Source: CAWUKV01 sp963923025
Lineage (GTDB): Bacteria > Cyanobacteriota > Cyanobacteriia > Phormidesmidales > Phormidesmidaceae
Length of the DNA: 10,677 nt
Assembly (NCBI GenBank): GCA_963923025.1
Contig: CAWUKV010000192.1
Span: forward strand, 1-10,677
Direction: 5' to 3'
Made by a program: the position numbers and the translations under genes. Position 1 is the stretch's first letter. Each line of letters begins with the position of its first letter. Below the pieces are notes generated by a model. The model saw only the letters and a program-made list of their open reading frames with translations. It was not told the origin of the DNA and did not search any database. Shown here piece after piece: positions 1 to 6,182 of this stretch.

Positions 1-2
1 CG

Positions 3-98
3 CTCTCCACAGCTCTGTTGCCTACCCTAATTTTTAGTCCTGACGCTGCACTAGCTGCAAAATTAATAGATAGTACCCTATCTCAGGAGAAAAAATAG
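3..98 (+). CDS. Possible 3' end of an unidentified CDS
   Basis: One frame is open from the window edge to a TAG at 96-98 (31 residues visible), while the other two plus-strand frames close within a few codons. The visible part has a hydrophobic stretch (ALLPTLIF), then PDAALAAK, then a polar tail ending in QEKK, which could be the end of a small exported or membrane protein. The 5' end is outside the window. No family is recognised. A short inverted repeat (AGATAG/CTATCT, 68-83) lies inside it. The open stretch is short enough to occur by chance, so this is weakly supported. Confidence 0.25.
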   Translation, partial: LSTALLPTLIFSPDAALAAKLIDSTLSQEKK

Positions 99-147
99 GT
101 CGAAATTGCCTTTATGTAGCCACTAGACCAATTCTTCATACAGTCTG

Positions 148-153
148 TCCTGA
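148..153 (+). promoter_or_regulatory. Candidate DIF1-like -35 element of patX
   Basis: TCCTGA lies 55-60 bases upstream of the patX ATG and differs by one base from TCCGGA, the DIF1 element linked to heterocyst-type promoters in Anabaena. As I recall the published PatX description, a DIF1 motif sits within about 70 bases upstream of the gene in all genomes examined, and the distance here fits. I see no convincing -10 hexamer at the expected spacing and no GTAN8TAC NtcA site upstream. The call rests on position and a one-mismatch match. Confidence 0.35.
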
Positions 154-207
154 ATAAAGCTGTCAGTTGCCGTAACAAATGATAGCTACTCAATTTTGGA
201 CAGGACC

Positions 208-579
208 ATGAGAACCCGTCTACAAACTGTCTTTCTCCGCTCAGCATCAGTCAGCCTGGCCATTTTCGGTGGCCTCACAGCTAGCAGCCTGGTGTATTTA
301 AGCCCAGTCACACAAAGCCCAGTCACACAAAGCCCAGTCGCACAAGGCCCAGTCGCACAAGGCCCAGCTGCGCAGCCCGTCTCATCCCCAAGACTGGCAA
401 CTACGCTTGGGAGTTCCCCAAAAACTACAGCAGTCGATCACCGGGGTAGTGGGCGACTGACCTTGGCCTATCGTGGCAGCGGTCGTCTTTCCAATCAAGC
501 CTCGCACCGGGGTAGCGGTCGCTTCGTATTTGAGACTGCCTATCGAGGTAGCGGTCGGTTGACCCAAGAAACCGCATAG
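208..579 (+). CDS. patX: PatX-type HetR inhibitor with four RGSGR motifs
   Basis: The 123-residue product has a basic, hydrophobic N-terminus (about residues 1-31, containing LAIFGG), consistent with a signal peptide or membrane anchor. A proline-rich linker of five pentapeptides follows (SPVTQ twice, SPVAQ, GPVAQ, GPAAQ; residues 32-56). The C-terminal half carries RGSGR at residues 79-83, 89-93, 101-105 and 113-117, each preceded by His or Tyr. RGSGR is the pentapeptide of PatS, HetN and PatX that binds HetR and blocks its DNA binding. A hydrophobic N-terminus plus RGSGR next to hetR defines PatX. The last three motifs sit in exact 12-residue units (88-99, 100-111, 112-123), and the protein ends with the last unit. 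ATG at 208 is preferred, with GGA 7 bases upstream; a TTG at 196 would add four residues. The assignment rests on motif, architecture and neighbour. That the units are processed into free peptides is inference. Confidence 0.85.
   Translation: MRTRLQTVFLRSASVSLAIFGGLTASSLVYLSPVTQSPVTQSPVAQGPVAQGPAAQPVSSPRLATTLGSSPKTTAVDHRGSGRLTLAYRGSGRLSNQASHRGSGRFVFETAYRGSGRLTQETA
301..375 (+). repeat. Five tandem 15-bp repeats in the patX linker
   Basis: Five in-frame 15-bp units start at 301, 316, 331, 346 and 361. The first two are identical (AGCCCAGTCACACAA) and the later ones differ by a few bases. They encode a Pro/Gln-rich pentapeptide linker between the membrane-proximal part and the RGSGR array. The near-identity suggests recent slippage expansion, so copy number may vary between strains. 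Confidence 0.9.
439..576 (+). repeat. Four-copy (H/Y)RGSGR peptide array in patX
   Basis: The four RGSGR pentapeptides are encoded at 442-456, 472-486, 508-522 and 544-558, spaced 30, 36 and 36 bp. The preceding residue alternates His, Tyr, His, Tyr and the following residue is Leu, Leu, Phe, Leu. The four DNA copies use different synonymous codons (for example CGG, CGT, CGG and CGA for the first Arg). The peptide has therefore been conserved while the DNA drifted, unlike the nearly identical 15-bp linker repeats. Confidence 0.9.
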
Positions 580-980
580 CTCTCTCGTACTCCCTGTGGT
601 AGCAACCGCCAGATTCATGGGAACAAGGCAGCGGATTGTGTACTAGGCAGAATTGATACAACCGTTTTCATCACCGTGATGACGCTAGCCACAGCAGCCT
701 GCCCCAGCCTTTGTGCGGACAGCTAACCGCGATCTGTCCACAGCCCTACTCACTGCAATCCTACCGAGCGAGGCAGCTGACCTGTCTCTGTAGATAAAAA
801 TGTCTAGGCACCCGTACATTTACGGAAACCCTGTAATGACGGTAGCGGCTTGAGATAGGTTTACAATAGGACATCTGTTGTCAAGGTGTATCGGACCCTC
901 TAGGGGTTGGGCAACCTGGTCAATCGCTGTCCGATTGTTCGTTTTTTCTCTAAAATGTGCATTCTATAAGCTGAGTACCC
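580..980. other. patX-hetR intergenic region with several dyads
   Basis: No gene is seen in these 401 bases. They hold a 15-base palindrome around one central base (TCATCAC-C-GTGATGA, 668-682), an inverted repeat GGACAG/CTGTCC (717-739), a short dyad CCGTA/TACGG (812-825) and the G/C-rich dyad listed separately at 894-921. TACAAT at 862-867 could be a -10 box but lacks a good -35. I find no T-rich terminator after patX, so read-through into hetR is possible. hetR probably also has its own promoter here. Confidence 0.5.
894..921. promoter_or_regulatory. Candidate operator upstream of hetR
   Basis: A nested dyad lies 60-87 bases before the hetR ATG. GGTTG (905-909) and CAACC (912-916) form a perfect inverted repeat around GG; CCC/GGG (896-906) and GACC/GGTC (894-921) form overlapping arms. 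The AGGGGTT half loosely resembles half of the G/C-rich palindrome bound by HetR upstream of hetP in Anabaena, but the arms do not match that site well. Autoregulation by HetR is a hypothesis only. Confidence 0.25.
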
Positions 981-1904
981 ATGCCGAAGTCGAACCCACC
1001 GATGACCAGTGATTCCGACCTAATTAAACGTCTGGAACCTAGCGCAATCGACCAGATCATGATGTATCTGGCTTTTAGCGCAATGCGAACTGGGGGACAC
1101 CGACACGGTGCATTTTTGGATGCTGCAGCCAGCGCGGCCAAATGTGCAATTTACATGACCTACATCGAGCAGGGAGAAAACCTGCGGATGACAGGCCACT
1201 TGCACCACATCGAACCCAAGCGCGTCAAGGCAATTGTCGAAGAAGTTCGAGAGGCACTGACTGAGGGCAAAATTCTCAAGATGCTGGGGGCGCAAGAGCC
1301 TCGCTACCTGATCCAGCTGCCCTACGTTTGGTTGGAACGTTACCCCTGGCAACCTGGCAGTGCTCGCATCGCAGGAACCAACCTCACATCCGAGGAAAAG
1401 CGACAGCTGGAGAACAAGCTGCCTGATAATCTGCCTGATGCTCAGCTAATCACCACATTCCAGTTTGCTGAACTGATCGAATTCCTCCACGATCGCTCCC
1501 AGGAAGATTTACCACCAGAGCGGCGAATGCCACTAAGTGAAGCCCTGGCTGAGCATATTCGCCGTCGGCTGTTCTATTCCGGCACAGCCATGCGGGTTGA
1601 CTCGCCCTGGGGTATGCCCTTTTACGCTCTGTTACGTCCCTCCTATGCACCCGCCGGTGACGAAGAGCGGACTTACACCATGATTGAGGATACGGCGCGC
1701 TTCTTCCGCTTGATGCGCGCTTGGGCTGAGCGTCGCCACAACACCGTACGAATTCTCGAAGAACTGGACATTCCCGCTGAGAATCGGCAGAAGGCCTTGG
1801 ACGAGCTGGACGAAATACTACGGCAGTGGGCCGACCGGCATCACCAAGACGGTGGTCAGCCAATGGTACTGCAAATGGCAATCGGCGAAACTGAACCGAA
1901 ATAA
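981..1904 (+). CDS. hetR: HetR, master regulator of cell differentiation
   Basis: The product is HetR, a dimeric DNA-binding protein that drives heterocyst development in Anabaena and occurs in almost all filamentous cyanobacteria. The sequence is collinear and ungapped with Anabaena HetR (299 residues) when counted from the ATG at 1002, giving 300 residues. The ATG at 981 adds seven residues and has a weak GAG five bases upstream; both starts are possible. In Anabaena numbering, Cys48, Ser179, Arg223, Arg250, Leu252, Glu253, Glu254, Asp256 and Asp270 are all present, the hood residues being those tied to RGSGR binding or response. Position 152 is Thr instead of Ser. The N-terminal DNA-binding unit (AFSAMR, GHRHGAFLDAAA, KCAIYMTY), flap and hood regions are complete. 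patX lies 401 bases upstream in the same direction. No nif or heterocyst envelope gene is visible, so the process controlled here cannot be read from the window. Confidence 0.97.
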   Translation: MPKSNPPMTSDSDLIKRLEPSAIDQIMMYLAFSAMRTGGHRHGAFLDAAASAAKCAIYMTYIEQGENLRMTGHLHHIEPKRVKAIVEEVREALTEGKILKMLGAQEPRYLIQLPYVWLERYPWQPGSARIAGTNLTSEEKRQLENKLPDNLPDAQLITTFQFAELIEFLHDRSQEDLPPERRMPLSEALAEHIRRRLFYSGTAMRVDSPWGMPFYALLRPSYAPAGDEERTYTMIEDTARFFRLMRAWAERRHNTVRILEELDIPAENRQKALDELDEILRQWADRHHQDGGQPMVLQMAIGETEPK

Positions 1905-2189
1905 GTCAGGTGACCTGACGCCAGTAGTAGGGTGTAACGAAGGTCTTGCAACAGCTAGCACACTCATAGAAACAAATTCTGCAAATGGCTGTTCCAGATA
2001 GGTTCCCAGGTGCGACGCGCTAGCTAAAACATGCCCTTCCATCGCCTCCACCGCGTCTTGGCCAGTGAACTCACCTTGGCAAAACAGTGTTTCGACATCG
2101 AGTGCCAAAACCTCAAAGTGGTAATGATGAACGATACTATCGTTCCATAAATGGCAGGGGTCGTCGTAGCTGCCATAAACACCTGCCAT
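1818..2189 (-). CDS. Small protein of unknown function, overlapping hetR 3' end
   Basis: This 123-residue ORF begins 31 bp after the small gene 2221-2460 on the same strand. I do not recognise a family. Its first 80 residues look like real protein: an acidic start (YGSYDDPCHLW), then an amphipathic stretch (FEVLALDVETLF, TGQDAVEAMEGH). The last third (after about residue 95) is antisense to the end of hetR, rich in Pro, Ser, Thr and His, and less protein-like. ATG at 2189 is the only standard start after the upstream in-frame TGA and has only a poor GAAGA ribosome-binding match. A shorter original gene that lost its stop is possible. Confidence 0.45.
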   Translation of the reverse strand: MAGVYGSYDDPCHLWNDSIVHHYHFEVLALDVETLFCQGEFTGQDAVEAMEGHVLASASHLGTYLEQPFAEFVSMSVLAVARPSLHPTTGVRSPDLFRFSFADCHLQYHWLTTVLVMPVGPLP

Positions 2190-2220
2190 CCCTGGGTCTT
2201 CAGTGAACCACCCTGCCTGG

Positions 2221-2460
2221 CTAGATCTGCTCCCAAGCCTGTGTCACGATATCGCTTAAGAGTTGCCTTGAACTTTGGTCCAGCAAAGCATCGTCAGCCT
2301 GTAGCTCAGCAACTACCTCTTCTAACGAGCGGCCCTGCGAGCGGGCGGACTGAATGACGCTGACAATGGCCGAAGCAATATGGTCATCACTAACGCGTCG
2401 GATATCAACCTCTACCGGGTTGTCCGTGCTTTTGAATAGCTCCAGGAGGGTTAGATCCAT
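2221..2460 (-). CDS. Small conserved-looking acidic protein, unknown function
   Basis: The predicted 79-residue soluble protein begins MDLTLLELFKS and ends TQAWEQI. It is acidic and helical in character with no membrane segment or cysteine. The start at 2460 is chosen because AAGGA lies six bases upstream; the longer frame from a TTG at 2514 would overlap a TTGACA -35 box. The pattern LxLFxS, then VDIRRVSDDHIASAIV, SLEEVVAEL, DDALLD, LSDIV suggests a compact helical domain, but I cannot name a family. It lies convergent to hetR and 31 bp upstream of the minus-strand ORF 1818-2189, so the two may form an operon. Confidence 0.7.
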   Translation of the reverse strand: MDLTLLELFKSTDNPVEVDIRRVSDDHIASAIVSVIQSARSQGRSLEEVVAELQADDALLDQSSRQLLSDIVTQAWEQI

Positions 2461-2483
2461 ATCGTCCTTGCAGGTGAGATGCC

Positions 2484-2514
2484 GCCTAACGGGGTTTAGG
2501 CTAATAAATGTCAA
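2484..2514 (-). promoter_or_regulatory. Candidate promoter and dyad before the 79-residue gene
   Basis: On the minus strand a perfect -35 TTGACA lies at 2514-2509. It is followed by an inverted repeat GCCTAA/TTAGGC (2484-2489 and 2496-2501, six-base loop) before the AAGGA ribosome-binding site. No good -10 hexamer sits at 16-18 bases, so the promoter may need an activator or be a different type. The dyad lies where a repressor would act. Confidence 0.35.
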
Positions 2515-2840
2515 GAGTGTAACTCACACTCGAAAAATGTGGACAAAAGATTGAAGGATTATTTTCTTCGCACTCGATACCCACACCTATAGCAGCGGCT
2601 AATGACCTTAGAACAAGGCTGATAGGTAGCAGCTGCCAGATCCGTTAGGTATTGAGAGATACTCAGATACCTATCAGCAGCACTCGCAGATCGTGGTTAC
2701 AGCAGAATACTCACAAACACAGCTGCAGTTGCACGATCCCTAGGAGGGCTCACAGATAATTTACAGTTATGTGTGAGATTTACGCTATCAGCGGCTCGCA
2801 GGACAAAGCCGGATGCCAACACCTAATATCCGTCAGTTCC
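2515..2840. other. Gene-free region with two inverted repeats
   Basis: No convincing gene is present. An 11-bp perfect inverted repeat (GCTGATAGGTA/TACCTATCAGC, 2618-2628 and 2668-2678, 39-base loop) encloses a smaller GTAT/ATAC dyad. A second inverted repeat CTCACA/TGTGAG (2749-2754 and 2772-2777) follows. Neither has a T-run, so neither is a standard terminator. The region separates the 3' end of the coiled-coil gene from the promoter of the 79-residue gene; both are transcribed leftwards. Confidence 0.5.
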
Positions 2841-4217
2841 TTAACCCTGGGGCTGTTTGAGGCGGGGGAACATTGGCAAATCGACGGCAGCCATTGATGA
2901 GATCCGTTTTTGGGCTCGCAGCGGATAGACTACCGGTGCGGGCGTAACCTCGGGGAAGGCCATAGCCGGGACGTAGGGTTCGGCCCCAACCTCAGCACCA
3001 TGGGGGATAGCAGCGGCTGTCTCTACTGTTGTCGGAGAAGGTAGATTAGCTGTAGGAGAAGGAACTGCCTCAGTGACCGATTTCGCCGGAGACTCATCCC
3101 AAGGTGAAGGGCTAGCCATCTCTATCAGCTCATCCTCATCATCGTCATTACTGGTAGCGTAGAGCGCCTTTTCGCCTGGGATTTCGATAACGCGGGCCAA
3201 GTCACGCCAAAGCTGGGCCTCGGTTTCTGGATCAACGTCCAACGAAGGTGTCTCAGGCGAAGATAAATCTTGCGGTGGCGATGCTGGAACAGAAGAACTT
3301 CCGCCTCGAATCAGTGCTTCGAGCTGAGGGTCAAGCCGGGCAGCAGGCTCTTGGGCGGTCCAAGGCGCAATATTGTCTATTTTAGGCATCGAAACAGCTG
3401 GCACTGCCGTTGTTCCAGCGAAGACACTAGCGCCAACACCCGGGTTAGCAACCTGTGACTCAGGGGAAACGTTGAGACACTTTTCAAGAGCAGCCTTGAA
3501 CTGTAACGTGTAGCGCTGCTGACGCTGGAGGCGTGCCCGCAGGTCACGGACCGATGTTTCGGCCTGTAGTAGACGCTGACTTTGATCCGCACACTGCTGC
3601 TGTAGATGGGTGCAGTCCTGATCCAGCTGAGCCACCCGATCTTTATTGGTTGTAAGTTCTGCTTGTAGCGTTTCGTTGAGAACCTGGTGCCGCTTTAGCG
3701 CTTGGGTCGAGACCTCCAGCTCTGTCACCATTTGGGCAATATGGCGATCGCTCAGCGTACGAGACTCACTCACGGCAGGACCATGGGTGCGGTCAATTTC
3801 GGCTTGTAGAGCCGTCTGAGAGGTGTCTAGGGCTTCTTCAAGTTGAGCAACCTTGTCGAGCAAAACGTCGTTGCACTCGTTTAAATCCCTAATTAGGCTC
3901 ATCAGCTCAGCTTCGCGCTCTGAAGCGGATTGAGCCTGGGAAATATCAGAATGCGTCATGGGAGCCACAGGAGGAGGAGTGTCGACGGATGGAGAGGCAG
4001 TTTCGGCTGATGGATTTGTACTGGTAAGCCCTGTGCCAATCGTACCGGGCATATCAATAACCTGCCAGGTGTCATCCTGCCAGCTACCGCTATTTCCAGA
4101 GCTATGAATACCAGAATCTGTCGCAGTATACGGTTGTGTAGACAACGAAACCTGTGAATTTTGTGTAGATTTTTCGCTAACCGCGGAGTCTAGTGGGACG
4201 TTCTGCTCAGTGTTCAT
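2841..4217 (-). CDS. Cyanobacterial coiled-coil protein with disordered flanks
   Basis: The product has 458 residues and no signal peptide or membrane segment. Residues 1-98 are Ser/Thr/Pro-rich and probably disordered. Residues about 99-248 form a coiled coil with heptad-like spacing, beginning LIRDLNECNDVLLDKVAQLEEAL (split as LIRDLNECND at 108-117 and VAQLEEAL at 123-130) and ending RQQRYTLQFKAALEKCL (232-248). Residues 249-430 are again Pro/Ser/Thr-rich with acidic clusters. The last 30 residues are basic (YPLRAQKRISSMAAVDLPMF). The dense coiled coil and the sharp C-terminal tail look like conserved blocks in a fast-evolving frame. Coiled-coil-rich proteins of filamentous cyanobacteria include cytoskeletal and septal scaffolds; placing this one among them is inference. 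The ATG has no clear ribosome-binding site. HIP1 occurs at 3744-3751 inside the coding region. Confidence 0.85.
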   Translation of the reverse strand: MNTEQNVPLDSAVSEKSTQNSQVSLSTQPYTATDSGIHSSGNSGSWQDDTWQVIDMPGTIGTGLTSTNPSAETASPSVDTPPPVAPMTHSDISQAQSASEREAELMSLIRDLNECNDVLLDKVAQLEEALDTSQTALQAEIDRTHGPAVSESRTLSDRHIAQMVTELEVSTQALKRHQVLNETLQAELTTNKDRVAQLDQDCTHLQQQCADQSQRLLQAETSVRDLRARLQRQQRYTLQFKAALEKCLNVSPESQVANPGVGASVFAGTTAVPAVSMPKIDNIAPWTAQEPAARLDPQLEALIRGGSSSVPASPPQDLSSPETPSLDVDPETEAQLWRDLARVIEIPGEKALYATSNDDDEDELIEMASPSPWDESPAKSVTEAVPSPTANLPSPTTVETAAAIPHGAEVGAEPYVPAMAFPEVTPAPVVYPLRAQKRISSMAAVDLPMFPRLKQPQG

Positions 4218-4663
4218 GGAAATAAGGGGTCTGTTTTATTTGTGGTTTTGCAGCCTATGACCGATCACCCTTGAATTGCAGGCTTTGAGGGCAGGACGGT
4301 CGCCGCTTTAAAGGCAGCGGCAACGGGCTCTATTCATAAAGGGGACATCACTGTGGGGCATTGTGTGCTGATTGAGCGCAATGGGCGCAATCAGGCTAAA
4401 GCAGGGAACGGCTGGGGCGTTGTTCTCTTCTGTTAATTTTTACTACTAACACAGAATTCTTCCCCGAGAACCGTTTCAGACTGTCGCTTTGTCAGAATTC
4501 AGTACATGTACTGACCCAACTGGGCTGCAGGGTAGCACTCCGATTAACAAACTGTCTCTTCTGCGTCAGAAAGAGTAACCGAAGTTCATACAGCAGCAGT
4601 CAGAACCATCGAGTCAATGCTGATCTGCACAATTTATGACCCATTTCGTTCTTTTCACGGACG
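4218..4663. other. Long leader region upstream of the coiled-coil gene
   Basis: These 446 bases lie between the end of csaB and the start of the coiled-coil gene, both on the minus strand, and should contain the promoter of the latter. They hold inverted repeats GCCGCT/AGCGGC (4302-4321) and TGATTG/CAATCA (4369-4393), plus the 16-bp palindrome listed separately. A 53-codon frame (4275-4433, plus strand) is open but has no usable start before its GTG codons and is not called a gene. No T-rich terminator for csaB is evident. Confidence 0.5.
4499..4514. promoter_or_regulatory. Perfect 16-bp palindrome, candidate operator
   Basis: TCAGTACATGTACTGA is identical to its reverse complement over 16 bases. 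It is not HIP1 and lies in non-coding DNA about 285 bases upstream of the coiled-coil start. GTCAG at 4491-4495 gives a second pairing option with CTGAC at 4511-4515. It resembles a dimeric repressor site; no protein is assigned. The inner GTACATGTAC has only four bases between GTA and TAC, so it is not an NtcA site. Confidence 0.35.
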
Positions 4664-5728
4664 TTACAGGTCTGAGCCAAGTTGTTCACTCAATAGAGAC
4701 TGATGCATCAGTGCCCGATCCACGCGAGCCTGTACTTGGTCTGGGGTTAGTCCTCCGCCATTGGCGTAGTGTTCGAGCCATTGATGGGTTATGTCGGCAG
4801 CCTGCTCAGGCACCGACGGTAGAGCGTCGTCAGGCTCTAGCGACCAGCCGGGCATATCGGTGTCTGCCATCAGCTGGCTGACCTTGGGGTCGTAGCTAAT
4901 GGCGAAGCTGCGACAGCCTTCGGCAGCGGACATGACTAGGGCATGAAACCGCATCCCGATCGTCATCTCAATGCCACGAAAGATGCCTTTGAGCTGTCGG
5001 GGGTCAAAGATGTTGAGAATGCGGTGGGGTCCGGTCAATTGGGTTGAGAGTTGGGTTGCGATCGCACCATCTTTTTCAGGCTGAAATGGCACCAGCACAA
5101 TGCAGGTCTGAGTAGCCTGTTGAAAGTCTCGTAGGGCAATGCCCAACGTTTTGATGCGCTCAGGCGTAAGGTTCCTGTGGGGACGCAGGGCCACCGCCAC
5201 CCGCGGGGCCGGTAGGTCCGACAGTCCAGGAACCGGGGATGCCTCTAGCGCCCACACCGGATCGGGGGCTAGCCAGCAACCCACGTCCCAATCTGCCAGC
5301 AGCTGGGCCGATCTGCCGTCTCGCACGCTGATAGCCTGACAGCCTTTCAATGCCTGTCGGGTAATAAACTGGCTGGTTTTGCGGTTAAGTGGGCCAACGC
5401 CCTGTGCCCAGGCAATGGTTTGCAGCCCCAGGCGCTGAGCTAGCCCCATCAGTCCACCGTAGTAAACCGGATTCACCGCACTGGAGGCATCCTGCATCAG
5501 GCTACCGCCGCCCCAGATGAACACTTGAGCCCGACTAATGGCCTGCAAAACCGCCCCGAAGGATTTACGGGGGACAGCCTCAACGCCATAGCGCCGGGTC
5601 GTCTCATCGGGGTTACCCGACAGCACTACGGGCGTGACCGTAGCTGGGAGCATTTGCAGCAGCGAGGCCAGCAGGGCCTCATCACCACCGTTACCCATGC
5701 CGTAGTAGCCACACAACACTGCCCGCAT
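4664..5728 (-). CDS. csaB: CsaB polysaccharide pyruvyl transferase
   Basis: This 354-residue protein fits the polysaccharide pyruvyl transferase family (CsaB; PF04230). The family transfers pyruvate from phosphoenolpyruvate to a sugar of a cell-wall-linked polysaccharide, creating the pyruvylated glycan that anchors S-layer proteins in several bacteria. Supporting blocks are the N-terminal GYYGMGNGGDEALL (7-20), GGGSLMQD (73-80), AQGVGPL (108-114), SVRDGRS (134-140), GMRFHALVMSAA (258-269) and SYDPKVSQLM (279-288). Its length is normal for the family and no signal peptide is seen, as expected for a cytoplasmic enzyme. The ATG at 5728 starts 55 bp from the divergent ycf49-like gene, so the two share a short promoter region. 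The actual substrate in this organism cannot be told from the sequence. Confidence 0.93.
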   Translation of the reverse strand: MRAVLCGYYGMGNGGDEALLASLLQMLPATVTPVVLSGNPDETTRRYGVEAVPRKSFGAVLQAISRAQVFIWGGGSLMQDASSAVNPVYYGGLMGLAQRLGLQTIAWAQGVGPLNRKTSQFITRQALKGCQAISVRDGRSAQLLADWDVGCWLAPDPVWALEASPVPGLSDLPAPRVAVALRPHRNLTPERIKTLGIALRDFQQATQTCIVLVPFQPEKDGAIATQLSTQLTGPHRILNIFDPRQLKGIFRGIEMTIGMRFHALVMSAAEGCRSFAISYDPKVSQLMADTDMPGWSLEPDDALPSVPEQAADITHQWLEHYANGGGLTPDQVQARVDRALMHQSLLSEQLGSDL

Positions 5729-5783
5729 TCAGCCCAACCCTCGACTGCTAATCTAAAAACGCTCCCTTACCATACCGACTTCT

Positions 5784-6089
5784 ATGCACGCGCTGTCTCT
5801 GCCCACCTGGATTGTTCACGTCTCTAGCGTGATTGAGTGGGTCGCTGCCATTTTGCTGATTTGGCAATACGCCGAACTCAGCCAGCGTCTGGCCTGGAAG
5901 GGGCTATCTTTTGCGATGCTGCCGGCCCTAGTCAGTGCGATGTGTGCCTGTACCTGGCACTTTTTTGACAACACAGTTTCGCTAAACTGGCTGGTCACAT
6001 TACAGGCGGCGATGACCGTAGTTGGCAACTGTACGGTTTGTTTAGCGGCTTGGTGGATCTGGCGAAAGTCCCAGCTGGCAAAGGATTGA
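5784..6089 (+). CDS. ycf49: Ycf49-like membrane protein (DUF2499)
   Basis: The 101-residue product has three hydrophobic segments (about residues 6-28, 38-60 and 65-94) and the conserved start LSLPTWIVHVSSVIEW and core LPALVSAMCACTWHFFDN (about 46-63). These match the DUF2499/Ycf49-like family of cyanobacteria and plastids. It is a small thylakoid or plasma membrane protein of unknown function. The length is normal. The ATG has no strong ribosome-binding site. It is divergent from csaB with 55 bp between the start codons. Confidence 0.88.
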   Translation: MHALSLPTWIVHVSSVIEWVAAILLIWQYAELSQRLAWKGLSFAMLPALVSAMCACTWHFFDNTVSLNWLVTLQAAMTVVGNCTVCLAAWWIWRKSQLAKD

Positions 6090-6119
6090 CTCCGTATAAA
6101 CACGCAGATCACGGCAAAC

Positions 6120-6135
6120 TGTGATCGAGATCATA
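6120..6135. promoter_or_regulatory. Candidate CRP (SyCRP1-type) binding site
   Basis: TGTGATCGAGATCATA matches the cyanobacterial cAMP receptor protein palindrome TGTGATCTAGATCACA at 14 of 16 positions. It is centred at 6127.5. An overlapping inverted repeat GATCAC/GTGATC spans 6107-6126. It lies after the ycf49 stop and about 55-60 bases upstream of the likely start of the ncRNA candidate, close to the -61.5 position typical of class I CRP activation. No CRP gene is in the window. Confidence 0.5.
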
Positions 6136-6182
6136 CGAATAGCTGACTGAGATCGCTTGGGGTCTCTGGAAAGTTAGGCATA

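Noticed and set aside
1..207. NtcA site (GTAN8TAC) upstream of patX
   Set aside because: No match with the required spacing was found; the few GTA and TAC triplets are at other distances.
1450..1881. 143-codon ORF antisense to hetR
   Set aside because: It is a shadow of hetR codon usage, rich in Arg, Pro and Ala, and the plus strand is clearly coding.
2024..2236. 70-codon minus-strand ORF starting at TTG 2236
   Set aside because: It overlaps the better-looking frame 1818-2189 and the end of the 79-residue gene, and its composition is poor.
4275..4436. 53-codon open frame on the plus strand with a protein-like sequence
   Set aside because: It has no usable start before internal GTG codons, no ribosome-binding site and no recognised family; it may be chance or a decayed fragment.
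4636..4881. 81-codon plus-strand ORF opposite the end of csaB
   Set aside because: Most of it is antisense to a well-supported csaB and the product shows no family features.
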